In this document: positions 35,888 through 44,959 of the stretch, piece by piece
Layout of the letters: the number at the start of each line of letters is the position of its first letter
How positions within the stretch are numbered: the first letter of the stretch is position 1
NCBI GenBank assembly: GCA_012839345.1
Contig: DUNN01000022.1
Location: forward strand, 1-64,000
Length of the DNA: 64,000 nt
Origin: Clostridiales bacterium
GTDB lineage: Bacteria > Bacillota > Clostridia > Oscillospirales > Acutalibacteraceae
Direction of reading: 5' to 3'
Made by a program: the position numbers and the translations under genes
Notes under the pieces: generated by a model
The model's database searches: none
Told to the model about the DNA's origin: nothing
Seen by the model: only the letters and a program-made list of their open reading frames with translations

Positions 35888-36617
35888 AAAAAAAGTTCTT
35901 CTCCTGTGTGTGCTGTCGCTTGTTTTTGTAATGTTGGTACCAATGGGCGCTTCCGCCGCATCCAACGTGAATGTGAATGTGAACGGCAAGGGCGTGGATA
36001 CGCTTCAGATCATTGAGATGTTTACGATTCTGGGTCTGGTGCCATCCATCCTGATCATGACCACCTGCTTTACCCGGATTATAATTGTATTGTCTTTTTT
36101 GAGGAACGCTCTCGGTCTTCAGCAAACGCCGCCAAATCAGGTGTTGATTGCGATCGCGTTGTTTCTTTCTCTGTTTATCATGTCACCGGTGCTGAATCAG
36201 ATCAACACAGACGCTTATCAGCCTTACAAGGCGCAGAAAATCACACAGGAAGAGTTTATTCAGAAGGCCTCTGCTCCGATGAAGGAATTCATGCTGAAGC
36301 AGACCAAAAAGGATGACCTGAACCTGTTTATCAATCTTTCGAAAACGAAGAATGTCAAATCGGTGAATGACTTATCCCTGACGGTGATTATTCCGGCGTT
36401 TATGACCAGTGAACTGAAGCGCGCGTTCTTAATCGGATTCCTTATTTTTATCCCGTTTATGATCATCGATATGATCGTTTCGAGCACCCTGATGTCCATG
36501 GGTATGGTCATGCTGCCGCCTTCCATGATTTCATTGCCGTTCAAGCTGCTGCTTTTTGTTTTGGTTGATGGCTGGAGTCTTCTGTTTAAGACCCTTGTCG
36601 CCGGATTTAACGTCTAG
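35844..36617 (+). CDS. fliP: Flagellar type III export protein FliP
   Basis: 257 residues from ATG 35844 (AAAGGCGG upstream), overlapping fliO by 44 bases; the TTG at 35808 would add 12 residues. A signal peptide-like segment (LLLCVLSLVFVMLVPMGASA) is followed by the FliP core: LGLVPSILIMTTCFTRIIIV, LRNALGLQQTPPNQ, VIIPAFMTSELKRAF, and PPSMISLPFKLLLFVLVDGW. Five copies build the export gate with FliQ and FliR. Confidence 0.95.
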   Translation: MPEPAKEKKKKRSLRKKVLLLCVLSLVFVMLVPMGASAASNVNVNVNGKGVDTLQIIEMFTILGLVPSILIMTTCFTRIIIVLSFLRNALGLQQTPPNQVLIAIALFLSLFIMSPVLNQINTDAYQPYKAQKITQEEFIQKASAPMKEFMLKQTKKDDLNLFINLSKTKNVKSVNDLSLTVIIPAFMTSELKRAFLIGFLIFIPFMIIDMIVSSTLMSMGMVMLPPSMISLPFKLLLFVLVDGWSLLFKTLVAGFNV

Positions 36618-36654
36618 GTTTGGAGAATTATAAAACAGAAAGGTACATTGTTGA

Positions 36655-36921
36655 ATGACAACTTCGGAAATTGTCGGGGTAATACAGGCTGCCATGATTG
36701 CAGCGATGAAACTTGCAGCCCCGGTTTTGCTTGGCAGTATGGCGGTCGGCCTGATTGTTTCCATTTTTCAGGCAGCGACGCAGATTCATGAACAGTCCCT
36801 CTCTTTTGTTCCAAAACTGATTGTCATTGCACTAATCCTTGTGATTCTTGGTCCATGGATGATGGAGACCATGAATGACTTTGTGAAATACATATTTGAT
36901 ATGATTGTTCGAATGAATTAA
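36655..36921 (+). CDS. fliQ: Flagellar type III export protein FliQ
   Basis: 88 residues, ATG 36655. Two TM helices around LAAPVLLGSMAVGLIVSIFQ, then ATQIHEQSLSFVPKLI, the invariant FliQ motif. Part of the core export gate. Confidence 0.96.
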   Translation: MTTSEIVGVIQAAMIAAMKLAAPVLLGSMAVGLIVSIFQAATQIHEQSLSFVPKLIVIALILVILGPWMMETMNDFVKYIFDMIVRMN

Positions 36922-37011
36922 GGTCCGGCGGCGGACAAGGGACGGAAAGCCGGTTGTTCCGGTCGAAAAATATCACTATTTAAAGCGGAAAGGGCTTGGT
37001 CATAAGGCGAT

Positions 37012-37776
37012 ATGGAATTTGATTATGATTTTACTCTTCTGCTTTTGATCTTTATGAGAATGTCGGGCTGCATTTTGTTTAACCCGATATTCGGAAGGCG
37101 GAATATCCCGGTTGTCATTAAAATTGGTCTGTCGCTGATGCTTTCTGTTTTTACCTACAATCTTGTGCCGGTTCAGCATCTGGCGATTTCATCTTTTCTA
37201 GTATTCTTTGTCGAGCTTTTAAAGGAATTGATGGTCGGGTTTATCGTCGGTTATGTAATTCAGCTTTTTTTGTCCGTTATTTTAATGAGCGGAGAAACCA
37301 TGGATATGCAGATCGGCATTTCCATGTCTAAAATTTATGATCCCTCCAGCAATATTTCCATGCCACTTACCGGCTCTTTGATGAACGCAATGTTCATTCT
37401 AATCTTTTTTGCATCGAATTCCCACCTGACGCTGATTCAGGTGTTTGTTAAGCTCTGCACTTTGGTGCCTTACGGTTCTTTGAATTTTCAGCCGGAGCTG
37501 ATGTCCAACCTTCTTTCCTTATTCAGCTTGATCCTGATTTATTCAGTGAAAATGTCGCTTCCCGTTCTGGCCGCGGAACTTATTACAGAAATAGCCGTCG
37601 GCATTGTAATGCGTGCTGTCCCTCAGATTGATGTTTTCACCATTAACATTCAAATGAAGGTTATCATCGGATTTTTGATGATTTTCCTTCTGGTGCCTGC
37701 TTTTTCCGCTTTTCTGGAGCGGATGATTTCCCTGATGTTCGATAATCTCAATCATGTGTTTATACAGCTTACCTAA
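37012..37776 (+). CDS. fliR: Flagellar type III export protein FliR
   Basis: 254 residues, ATG 37012. Six or so TM helices with FLLIFMRMSGCILFNPIFGR-like start, PVVIKIGLSLMLS, GETMDMQIGISMSKIYDPSS and ALPQIDVF-like AVPQIDVFTINIQMK. It completes the FliP5-Q4-R1 export gate. The 108-bp gap to flhB has no gene. Confidence 0.95.
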   Translation: MEFDYDFTLLLLIFMRMSGCILFNPIFGRRNIPVVIKIGLSLMLSVFTYNLVPVQHLAISSFLVFFVELLKELMVGFIVGYVIQLFLSVILMSGETMDMQIGISMSKIYDPSSNISMPLTGSLMNAMFILIFFASNSHLTLIQVFVKLCTLVPYGSLNFQPELMSNLLSLFSLILIYSVKMSLPVLAAELITEIAVGIVMRAVPQIDVFTINIQMKVIIGFLMIFLLVPAFSAFLERMISLMFDNLNHVFIQLT

Positions 37777-37884
37777 CGCGGTGTTTATACGTTGCAGCAA
37801 AAGAATTTTGCTTTGCCGTATAATCCTCCCCGTAGATTGATATAGAACCATCTCGCCAAAATAGCTTGCCGTGGGGGGGATGAT

Positions 37885-38964
37885 ATGGCCGACAGCAGCA
37901 AAACCGAAAAGGCCACGCCGAAAAAAAAGGAAGACGCACGAAAAAAAGGTAACATTTTTCAAAGTGCAGACGTGGTCAGCGCGTTATCCATTTTAACCCT
38001 TTTTTTCACGTTGAAGCTGGTTTTCCCGTTTATTTATCAGTACATGTCCGGATTTTTGCGGAAGTATTTCGTTTATACCAAAACGGTTGATGTTCTATCC
38101 ACCGATTTTGTTATGGATTTGTTCCGGGATTGTACCATTGCCTTTCTGTTGATGGCAGGACCTGTCATGTTGGCTTCCATTGTGGCAGGGGTGGTTGGTA
38201 CAGGTGTTCAGACCCGGTTCAAGATTTCCAAGGAAAACCTGAAATTCAAATTTTCCAGGCTTAGCCCGATTCAGGGGATAAAACGCCTGATCTCTCTGCG
38301 GTCCGTTATCGAAGTCGTAAAATCCCTTATTAAAATCATCGTAATGGCCGCCATGCTTTATACCTCCGGAAAAGAAATTCTGAATGATGTTGCCAAGCTA
38401 ATGTACGAAGATGTTGCACAGGCGGTTTACTACATTCTGAATTCAATCATGAACATCGTCATTAAACTTTCGGTCGTGTTTGTCGCAATTGCCGCGCTGG
38501 ACTATTTGTATCAGTGGTGGGAATACGAGCGCAGCCTTCGCATGACCAAGCAGGAAGTAAAGGACGAATATAAGCAGATGGAAGGCGACCCCCAGATTAA
38601 GGGGCAAATTCGTGAACGGCAAAGACGAATGGCAAATCAGCGCATGATGCAGCAGGTTCCGACAGCAGACGTTATTGTAAGAAACCCTACGCACTTTGCG
38701 ATTGCGCTGAGATATGACATTGAAAAAGACAGTGCCCCCGTAGTCGTGGCAAAAGGACAGGACTATGTGGCGCTGAAGATTATAGAAATAGCGGAGCAAA
38801 ACCATATTCCAATGACGGAAAACAGACCGCTCGCCCGTGCGCTATACCGCGAGGTTGAGGTAAATGCGGTAATTCCACCTCAATACTACGTAGTACTGGC
38901 TGAAATAATGGCTTGGGTATATTCCATGAAAAGGAGTCAGGGTGATTTTGAAACTTCTAAATAA
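37885..38964 (+). CDS. flhB: Flagellar export switch protein FlhB
   Basis: 359 residues, ATG 37885. N-terminal SSKTEKATPKKKEDARKKGN, four TM helices, then the cytoplasmic domain with the autocleavage motif Asn267-Pro-Thr-His270 (VRNPTHFAIALRYD). Cleavage between Asn and Pro, triggered with FliK, shifts export from rod/hook to filament proteins. It ends inside the start of flhA. Confidence 0.97.
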   Translation: MADSSKTEKATPKKKEDARKKGNIFQSADVVSALSILTLFFTLKLVFPFIYQYMSGFLRKYFVYTKTVDVLSTDFVMDLFRDCTIAFLLMAGPVMLASIVAGVVGTGVQTRFKISKENLKFKFSRLSPIQGIKRLISLRSVIEVVKSLIKIIVMAAMLYTSGKEILNDVAKLMYEDVAQAVYYILNSIMNIVIKLSVVFVAIAALDYLYQWWEYERSLRMTKQEVKDEYKQMEGDPQIKGQIRERQRRMANQRMMQQVPTADVIVRNPTHFAIALRYDIEKDSAPVVVAKGQDYVALKIIEIAEQNHIPMTENRPLARALYREVEVNAVIPPQYYVVLAEIMAWVYSMKRSQGDFETSK

Positions 38965-41011
38965 TGTTGTTGCCATCTTTGTGATTGTGATCATTGCGTT
39001 TATTATCATTCCGCTTCCTTCTTTCGTACTGGATATGATGCTGATTATCAATATTTCTTTCTCTATTATGATTCTGCTCATGACCATGTACGTAAAGGAT
39101 GCACTGCAGTTTTCTATTTTCCCGTCTCTGCTTTTGATTACTACCTTGTTCCGCCTTGCCCTTAATATTTCTTCAACCCGTTTGATTCTTACCAATTCTG
39201 GGCAGGCTGGTCAGGTTATTCATACGTTCGGCAGCTTTGTTTTGGCAGGTAATCTAGTTGTTGGCTTTATTGTGTTCCTAATCATCGTTATCGTAAACTT
39301 TATGGTTATTACGAAAGGTTCGGAACGCGTTTCCGAGGTATCGGCCAGATTCAAGTTGGACGCTATGCCTGGTAAACAAATGGCAATTGATGCTGATTTG
39401 AACTCCGGACTGATTACGGAAGAAATGGCACGCACCCGCCGCCAAGACATTCAGCGCGAAGCGGAATTTTACGGCGCTATGGACGGTGCTACCAAGTTTG
39501 TTAAGGGAGATGCGATTGCATCCATTCTGATTACGTTTATCAATCTGATTGGCGGTTCCATTATCGGCATGGTGCAGGGCGGCGGCTCCATTAACGATGT
39601 GCTTTCCACTTACACCACGGCTTCCGTCGGTGACGGTCTGGTTTCCCAGCTTCCGGCACTTTTGATCTCCACCGCGACTGGTATGATCGTTACACGCGCT
39701 GCTTCCGACGCAACCCTGAGCCTGGATGTAACCCGCCAGTTCTTTGGACAACCAATTGTTATGATTATTTCAGGCGGCGCAATATGCGCCATGTGCCTGA
39801 TTCCGGGAATGCCGGTGGTACAGCTGCTGATTGTGGCCGGCGCGCTGATTGTGAGCGGCCTGACTATCCGGAAACGCAAAGCGCTGCAGGAGGAAGTGGC
39901 AGCGGAAGGGGCTCAATCGGCATTGGCGGAGCAGCAGCCGGAACAGGATGAAGCCTCTTTCTACAACAATATTGATAATGTTTACAATCTGCTGCAAATC
40001 GATTTAATCGAAATGGAATTCGGCTACAGCCTGATTCCTTTGGTTGATGAAAGCAACGGCAGCAGCTTTATTGAACGACTGGTTACTTTCCGGAAGCAGT
40101 TTGCAATGGATATGGGTACGGTGATTCCAGCGGTTCGTCTGCGCGACAACGGTTCGCTGAACCCAAACCAGTATGTGATCAAAATCAAGGGCGAAGAAGT
40201 CAGCCGCGGAGAAGTTTTGGTCAATTATTACCTGGCGCTTGATCCGGGAAATCTGACCGGCAATATCGACGGGATTGAAACCATTGAACCGGCTTACGGA
40301 ATTCCGAGCAAATGGATTACGCCGGATAAAAAGGAAATGGCTGAAATTTACGGCTATACCGTTATTGATCCGCTTTCTGTTATGGTTACGCACCTTTCGG
40401 AAACCATCCGTCACCATGCGCATGAACTGCTCACCCGCCAGGATGTTAACCAACTGCTGGAGTCGGTCAAGAAGGCCGATCCTTCCCTGGTCGACGAAGT
40501 GGTTCCAAGCATTATTTCCTACAGCAATCTTCAGAAGGTTCTCTGCAACCTTTTGAAAGAAGGAATTCCGATTCGCGATATGGAAACCATTTTGAGCACC
40601 ATTTCCGATTATGCGCCGACCGTGCATGACAGCGAAGTGCTTACGGAATATGTACGGCAGTCGCTGAAACGTACGATTACGCGTAAGTGGTCCGACGGCG
40701 GACAGATTCGCGTCATTACGCTGGACAGCGAAGTCGAGCGGATGATTCTAAATGCAATCACGAAAAACGAGCAGGGTACTTACCTGTCGTTGGATCCTCA
40801 ATCCACCCAGAAGATTATTACAAAGCTGATGGACTGCATCACCAAGGTAAAGGACGTAATTAATGTACCGATTATCCTGACTTCACCATTGGTGCGAATT
40901 TATTTCAGCAAGATGTTGGAACAGTTTTATCCGAACGCCGTCGTTTTGTCCTTCAATGAATTGAATTCAAATGTACAGATTCAGGCGGTTGCCAATGTTA
41001 CCTTGGAATAG
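38942..41011 (+). CDS. flhA: Flagellar export gate protein FlhA
   Basis: 689 residues, GTG 38942 with AAAAGGAG, overlapping flhB by 23 bases. Eight TM helices (about 1-310), the conserved FHIPEP region (RVSEVSARFKLDAMPGKQMA, EFYGAMDGATKFVKGDA) and the C-terminal docking platform (ITRKWSDGGQIRVITLDSEV). It couples proton motive force to export and docks chaperone-substrate complexes. In B. subtilis flhF follows; here sigD does. Confidence 0.97.
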   Translation: MILKLLNNVVAIFVIVIIAFIIIPLPSFVLDMMLIINISFSIMILLMTMYVKDALQFSIFPSLLLITTLFRLALNISSTRLILTNSGQAGQVIHTFGSFVLAGNLVVGFIVFLIIVIVNFMVITKGSERVSEVSARFKLDAMPGKQMAIDADLNSGLITEEMARTRRQDIQREAEFYGAMDGATKFVKGDAIASILITFINLIGGSIIGMVQGGGSINDVLSTYTTASVGDGLVSQLPALLISTATGMIVTRAASDATLSLDVTRQFFGQPIVMIISGGAICAMCLIPGMPVVQLLIVAGALIVSGLTIRKRKALQEEVAAEGAQSALAEQQPEQDEASFYNNIDNVYNLLQIDLIEMEFGYSLIPLVDESNGSSFIERLVTFRKQFAMDMGTVIPAVRLRDNGSLNPNQYVIKIKGEEVSRGEVLVNYYLALDPGNLTGNIDGIETIEPAYGIPSKWITPDKKEMAEIYGYTVIDPLSVMVTHLSETIRHHAHELLTRQDVNQLLESVKKADPSLVDEVVPSIISYSNLQKVLCNLLKEGIPIRDMETILSTISDYAPTVHDSEVLTEYVRQSLKRTITRKWSDGGQIRVITLDSEVERMILNAITKNEQGTYLSLDPQSTQKIITKLMDCITKVKDVINVPIILTSPLVRIYFSKMLEQFYPNAVVLSFNELNSNVQIQAVANVTLE

Positions 41012-41062
41012 CGCCTGCCGCAATACAAAGGAACATGCTTTTCGGAAGGGGGGAATGGCTGA

Positions 41063-41836
41063 ATGAAGAATTCAGAACCGTGTCAGACATTGGTTGAGGA
41101 TCTTTGGGCGGAATACCGGCAGACCAGGAACACGGAGATCAGAAATCAGATTGTGATTCAGTACAGCTACATGGTAAAATGCATCGCTCTGAAAACCATT
41201 GGCCGCTATCAGTATTTTAACTATATGGACGATCTGGTAAATGAAGGATTGATTGCTCTTCTGGATGCCGTAGAAAAATTCGACCCAGATAAGAAAGTGA
41301 AATTTGAAACCTATGCCTCGATTAAAATCCGAGGAGCTATGATTGACTATATCCGTAAGCAGGACTGCTTCCCGCGCCGCCTGAAGCGAATTGCCAAAAA
41401 TCTGAATGAAGCGGAAAACGATCTGAGCCATAAGTTTGGAAGAAACCCTACGGATCAGGAGCTTGCCGATTATCTTGGTGTTTCGCTGGAGGATTATCAA
41501 AAGATGCAGGCGGAGACCTGCTCTTTGAACATGCTTTCCTTTGAGGAACTGATTTATGAAAAAGGCGCCGAGAATATTGAATTTGGAATGACCAGCGACC
41601 CAATCCGCGGCCCGGAACAGGTCATTGCGGAAAAAGAGTTGGAAGATGTTCTGGCGGATTACATCGACCACCTGAATGAAAAGGAAAAACTTGTGATTTC
41701 CCTGTATTATAAGGAACAGCTAAAGATTAAAGAAATATCCAGCGTAATGGAAATCAGTGACTCCCGGGTTTCTCAAATCCATTCCAATGCGCTGCGCAAG
41801 CTGAAAAAAAGCCTGACGGAATATTATAATCAATGA
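41063..41836 (+). CDS. sigD: RNA polymerase sigma factor SigD (sigma-28, FliA)
   Basis: 257 residues, ATG 41063 with a G-rich SD. Region 2 (QYFNYMDDLVNEGLIALLDA, VKFETYASIKIRGAMIDYIR), region 3 (FGRNPTDQELADYLGVSLED) and region 4 (IKEISSVMEISDSRVSQIHS) are complete. It directs transcription of late flagellar and chemotaxis genes; seven matching promoters are seen in the window. FlgM inhibits it. Its place deep in the operon, far from the promoter, may affect which cells become motile. Confidence 0.97.
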   Translation: MKNSEPCQTLVEDLWAEYRQTRNTEIRNQIVIQYSYMVKCIALKTIGRYQYFNYMDDLVNEGLIALLDAVEKFDPDKKVKFETYASIKIRGAMIDYIRKQDCFPRRLKRIAKNLNEAENDLSHKFGRNPTDQELADYLGVSLEDYQKMQAETCSLNMLSFEELIYEKGAENIEFGMTSDPIRGPEQVIAEKELEDVLADYIDHLNEKEKLVISLYYKEQLKIKEISSVMEISDSRVSQIHSNALRKLKKSLTEYYNQ

Positions 41837-41848
41837 TGGAGGCTAACC

Positions 41849-42592
41849 ATGGAAAGAGGATTTTATATGCTGGGCTCGGGGCTGATTACCCAGAGCAGAA
41901 AATTAACCGCAATCAGTAATAACATTGCTAACGCGGAAACCAATGGATATAAAAAGCAGAAGGTTTCTACCACAACGTTTGGTGAGATGGTCATCAGCCG
42001 GCTGGATTCTCAGTCCTCCACGCCGATTGGTTCGCTTAGCCTTGCAACCATTGCGGATAAAACAAACGTTATTCACTCCGAAGGCACGTTAAAGTCTACC
42101 GACCGTGCTTTGGATTTTGCAATCGTGGGCGAAGGCTTTTTCGCGGTACGGGGAAACAACGGGGTCCGCTATACCCGCAACGGCAGCTTTAATGTCGATG
42201 AGGAAGGGTACCTAATCTTGAACAACGAGGGAAGAGTGCTGGGCGCGGACGGAAACCCGATTCGTGTCGGAACCGATCAGATACAGGCCGATGAAGCAGG
42301 AAACCTTATGGTGAATGGAACGACGGTCGGAACGCTCGGCGTTTATAACTTCGCCGACTACAACAACCTGAAGCTGGCAGATAACGGTATGTACACGGCG
42401 ACGGGGGGAGCTGTGCTTCTTCAGAACCCGAACATTAGCTGGAAGAAGCTGGAGGGTTCCAATGTGGATCCTGCGGAGGAAATGACGAATGCGCTGGCGG
42501 CTCAACGGGAACTGCAGAGCTGTTCCCAGGCCGTTAAGATGTATGATCAGGTCATGAGCCGTGCATCAACGGAAATTGCGAAGATTAATTAA
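41849..42592 (+). CDS. flhO: Flagellar distal rod/hook-type protein FlhO (FlgF/FlgG family)
   Basis: 247 residues, ATG 41849 with GGAGG. N-terminal rod motif GLITQSRKLTAISNNIANAE, the FlgG-type middle (LDFAIVGEGFFAVRGNNGVR, YTRNGSFNVDEEGYLI) and C-terminal VDPAEEMTNALAAQRELQSC. One of two adjacent paralogues, the arrangement of flhO-flhP in B. subtilis, which form the distal rod. Confidence 0.93.
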   Translation: MERGFYMLGSGLITQSRKLTAISNNIANAETNGYKKQKVSTTTFGEMVISRLDSQSSTPIGSLSLATIADKTNVIHSEGTLKSTDRALDFAIVGEGFFAVRGNNGVRYTRNGSFNVDEEGYLILNNEGRVLGADGNPIRVGTDQIQADEAGNLMVNGTTVGTLGVYNFADYNNLKLADNGMYTATGGAVLLQNPNISWKKLEGSNVDPAEEMTNALAAQRELQSCSQAVKMYDQVMSRASTEIAKIN

Positions 42593-42620
42593 GTGAAAAA
42601 TAGATAGGGAGGGATTATCA

Positions 42621-43325
42621 ATGATTACTTCATTTTATACGGCGGCTACTGGCACAATTCAACTGCAAAAGGGAATTGATGTTGCAGCCAACAACATCGC
42701 CAACGTGGAAACAACCGGCTATAAAGCGACGGAACCTACTTTTTCCGATCTGCTTTATACCAACATTCATGCCGCACCGAATACGCAGACGGATTTAAAG
42801 AACGGCCATGGCACTAAATTGGCCAAAACCGATACGGTTTTCACACAAGGCGGACTAAAACAGACCGGTCAAATGATGGATTATGCGCTGACTCAGCCCA
42901 ATGAGTTTTTTGCTGTGCAGACAGGCGGAACCATAAAATATACCCGCAACGGCAATTTCCATATTTCCGAAGAAAGCGGTCTGAAATATGTGGTTGATTC
43001 CACAGGTGGCTATGTTTTGGGTGCAAACGGCCAGAGAATCACGGTAAACAGTGAAACAGATGATGTTCCGGCTGCTGTTTATTCTTTCCCGGACTGCGAC
43101 GGGCTTTCCCGTGAGGGCAATTCATATTTTACTGCGACCGATCGTTCCGGTGCCGCCACGCGGGTGGAAAATCCCGCTGTGAAAAAGGGCTGGCTGGAAG
43201 AAAGCTCTGCGAATCTTTCGACTGAGCTTACGTCGGTTATGGAATTGCAAAGAGCTTTTCAGATGAATTCAAAGATCGTTCAGATGTCGGATGAAATCAT
43301 GCAGACTGTGAATAATCTGCGGTAA
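42621..43325 (+). CDS. flhP: Flagellar distal rod protein FlhP (FlgG family)
   Basis: 234 residues, ATG 42621 with GGGAGGG. GIDVAANNIANVETTGYKAT, FFAVQTGGTIKYTRNGNFHI and the C-terminal ELTSVMELQRAFQMNSKIVQ place it in the same family as its neighbour. Together they probably make the distal rod. Called FlhP by order; a FlgG name would be equally valid. Confidence 0.92.
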   Translation: MITSFYTAATGTIQLQKGIDVAANNIANVETTGYKATEPTFSDLLYTNIHAAPNTQTDLKNGHGTKLAKTDTVFTQGGLKQTGQMMDYALTQPNEFFAVQTGGTIKYTRNGNFHISEESGLKYVVDSTGGYVLGANGQRITVNSETDDVPAAVYSFPDCDGLSREGNSYFTATDRSGAATRVENPAVKKGWLEESSANLSTELTSVMELQRAFQMNSKIVQMSDEIMQTVNNLR

Positions 43326-43377
43326 GAATGAAGGACTTTAAGTATAATCTTTATATGGGATAAGGAAAGTGGTTCGT

Positions 43378-44862
43378 ATGAATAACGCATCTGATTCACT
43401 GACCAGTGGTCGACCCATTACGGCTGGATCGTCCGAAGAAGAACCGAAACCTCAGTTTACTCTTCAGATTTCAGCAGATAATATGACGGCTTACCTGCGA
43501 GTAAAACCGGCGACTTTAGACCAAAAAATAACTTATGAGCAGATTTTGGAATTCTTAAAAGAAAACAATATACAGTATGGGATCTGTGAAGATGCGATTA
43601 AAACGTTCTGTGAGGAACGAAGATTCTTCTCTGAACTGATTTGTGCGAAGGGAATCCTTCCCATTGACGGCAAAGACGGAATCTTGAATTATCACTTCAA
43701 TACGGACAAAACGCTCAGACCGAAAGAGCGGGAAGACGGTACGGTGGATTTTAAGGACTTGGGCTTGGTTCAGAATGTGTCCAAGGGGGATGTGCTTTGC
43801 AGTATTACCCCTCCTACCACCGGAACCGACGGAATCGACGTTTATAATCGCCCGGTTCCGTTCAAACCCGGAAGGATGCCGGTGCTTCCGGTTGGTACGA
43901 ACACTGTTATTTCGGAGGACGGCCTTTCTTTACTGGCCGCCGCCGATGGCTGTGTGGAAAATTTGAAATCCAAAGTAAATGTCAATGAGGTTTATATTGT
44001 GCGGGGCAATGTTGACGGCGCCTCGGGCAATATTGAAACGAACGGCTCAGTGATTGTTCAGGGCGATGTAATGGAGGGGTTTTCCATCAAGTCCGGGCAT
44101 GATATTACCGTGCGCGGCATGGCGGAAGGAGCGCTGCTGGAAGCGCGCGGTTCGATTTCCATCTCCAACGGTATGCATGGAATGGCAAAGGGAACCATTC
44201 GCGCAGGCGGAAATATTTCCGGTAAATATTTTGAAAACGCGAACCTATTTTCAGAAAACGATGTTTATGCGGATGTCCTGATGAACTGCCATGTGGTTGC
44301 AGGCGGCTCCATCATTTTAAAAGGCCCGAAAGCTTCTCTGATTGGTGGAAATTATCAGGTTGGGCGTAGGGTTTATCTGAAGAACATCGGAACATCCGGC
44401 AATGCCATTACAAAGGTTTCTATTCAGTCCAGCAATTTAAATAATATTTTTGCTTCTTATGGGGAAGCCAGTAGTCTGGATGTCCTGAATCAAAAGCTGG
44501 CAAATGCCCAGCAGGAACTGGAAGCGTTTACAAAAGGTTACGAAGTTCTGTTGGAGCAGCTTGCCCAGAGTGGGCAAACTGGGTCGGAGAGCGGAAAGAT
44601 GCTGATTAAGGCATCTATCGTGAAGAAAAGCAAGCTGACGCAGGCGATCGAAGAGATTACGCACCAGATTGAGCAGTACCGAAAAAATGCAACCAGCCTG
44701 ATTGATTACAACGTAATTGGCACGGGGGTTATTTACCCCGGTACCAAGATCACAATCGGCCCTTACTCCATGAATATCAACAATGAATTCAGCAATTCGA
44801 AGTTTTACCCGGATCAAAATGGCATTGTGTTTGGCCCTGTTCTTCCGTCGGATGTTCCATGA
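43378..44862 (+). CDS. fapA: FapA/DUF342 flagellar-associated protein
   Basis: 494 residues from ATG 43378 (GGAAAG eight bases upstream; GTG 43369 rejected). An N-terminal DUF342 region (ISADNMTAYLRVKPATL, GICEDAIKTFCEE) leads to a long right-handed beta helix (about 200-345, with GNVDGASGNIETNGSVIVQG-like turns) and a C-terminal coiled coil (about 365-455). The family is known as Flagellar Assembly Protein A. Its molecular role is unclear; it may act as a polar or assembly scaffold. It is in the fla operon between flhP and cheC. Confidence 0.88.
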   Translation: MNNASDSLTSGRPITAGSSEEEPKPQFTLQISADNMTAYLRVKPATLDQKITYEQILEFLKENNIQYGICEDAIKTFCEERRFFSELICAKGILPIDGKDGILNYHFNTDKTLRPKEREDGTVDFKDLGLVQNVSKGDVLCSITPPTTGTDGIDVYNRPVPFKPGRMPVLPVGTNTVISEDGLSLLAAADGCVENLKSKVNVNEVYIVRGNVDGASGNIETNGSVIVQGDVMEGFSIKSGHDITVRGMAEGALLEARGSISISNGMHGMAKGTIRAGGNISGKYFENANLFSENDVYADVLMNCHVVAGGSIILKGPKASLIGGNYQVGRRVYLKNIGTSGNAITKVSIQSSNLNNIFASYGEASSLDVLNQKLANAQQELEAFTKGYEVLLEQLAQSGQTGSESGKMLIKASIVKKSKLTQAIEEITHQIEQYRKNATSLIDYNVIGTGVIYPGTKITIGPYSMNINNEFSNSKFYPDQNGIVFGPVLPSDVP

Positions 44863-44882
44863 GCAAGTAAATTAAAAGATAT

Positions 44883-44917
44883 GAACCTCCTTCAAATCAA
44901 CCGCAGGAAGGAGGTTC
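44883..44917 (+). other. Hairpin between fapA and cheC
   Basis: GAACCTCCTT pairs with AAGGAGGTTC around a 15-base loop. The right arm is a perfect SD sequence and the left arm its complement, but the cheC start is 43 bases further on with its own GGGAGGG. No T tract follows. Confidence 0.45.
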
Positions 44918-44959
44918 TGTAAGAAAAAAGCCGATATGCGGCGGCAGGGAGGGATTGAA

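Noticed and set aside
37777-37884. Internal promoter before flhB (TATAAT at about 37820)
   Set aside because: A TATAAT-like box exists but no -35 box lies 16-18 bp upstream.
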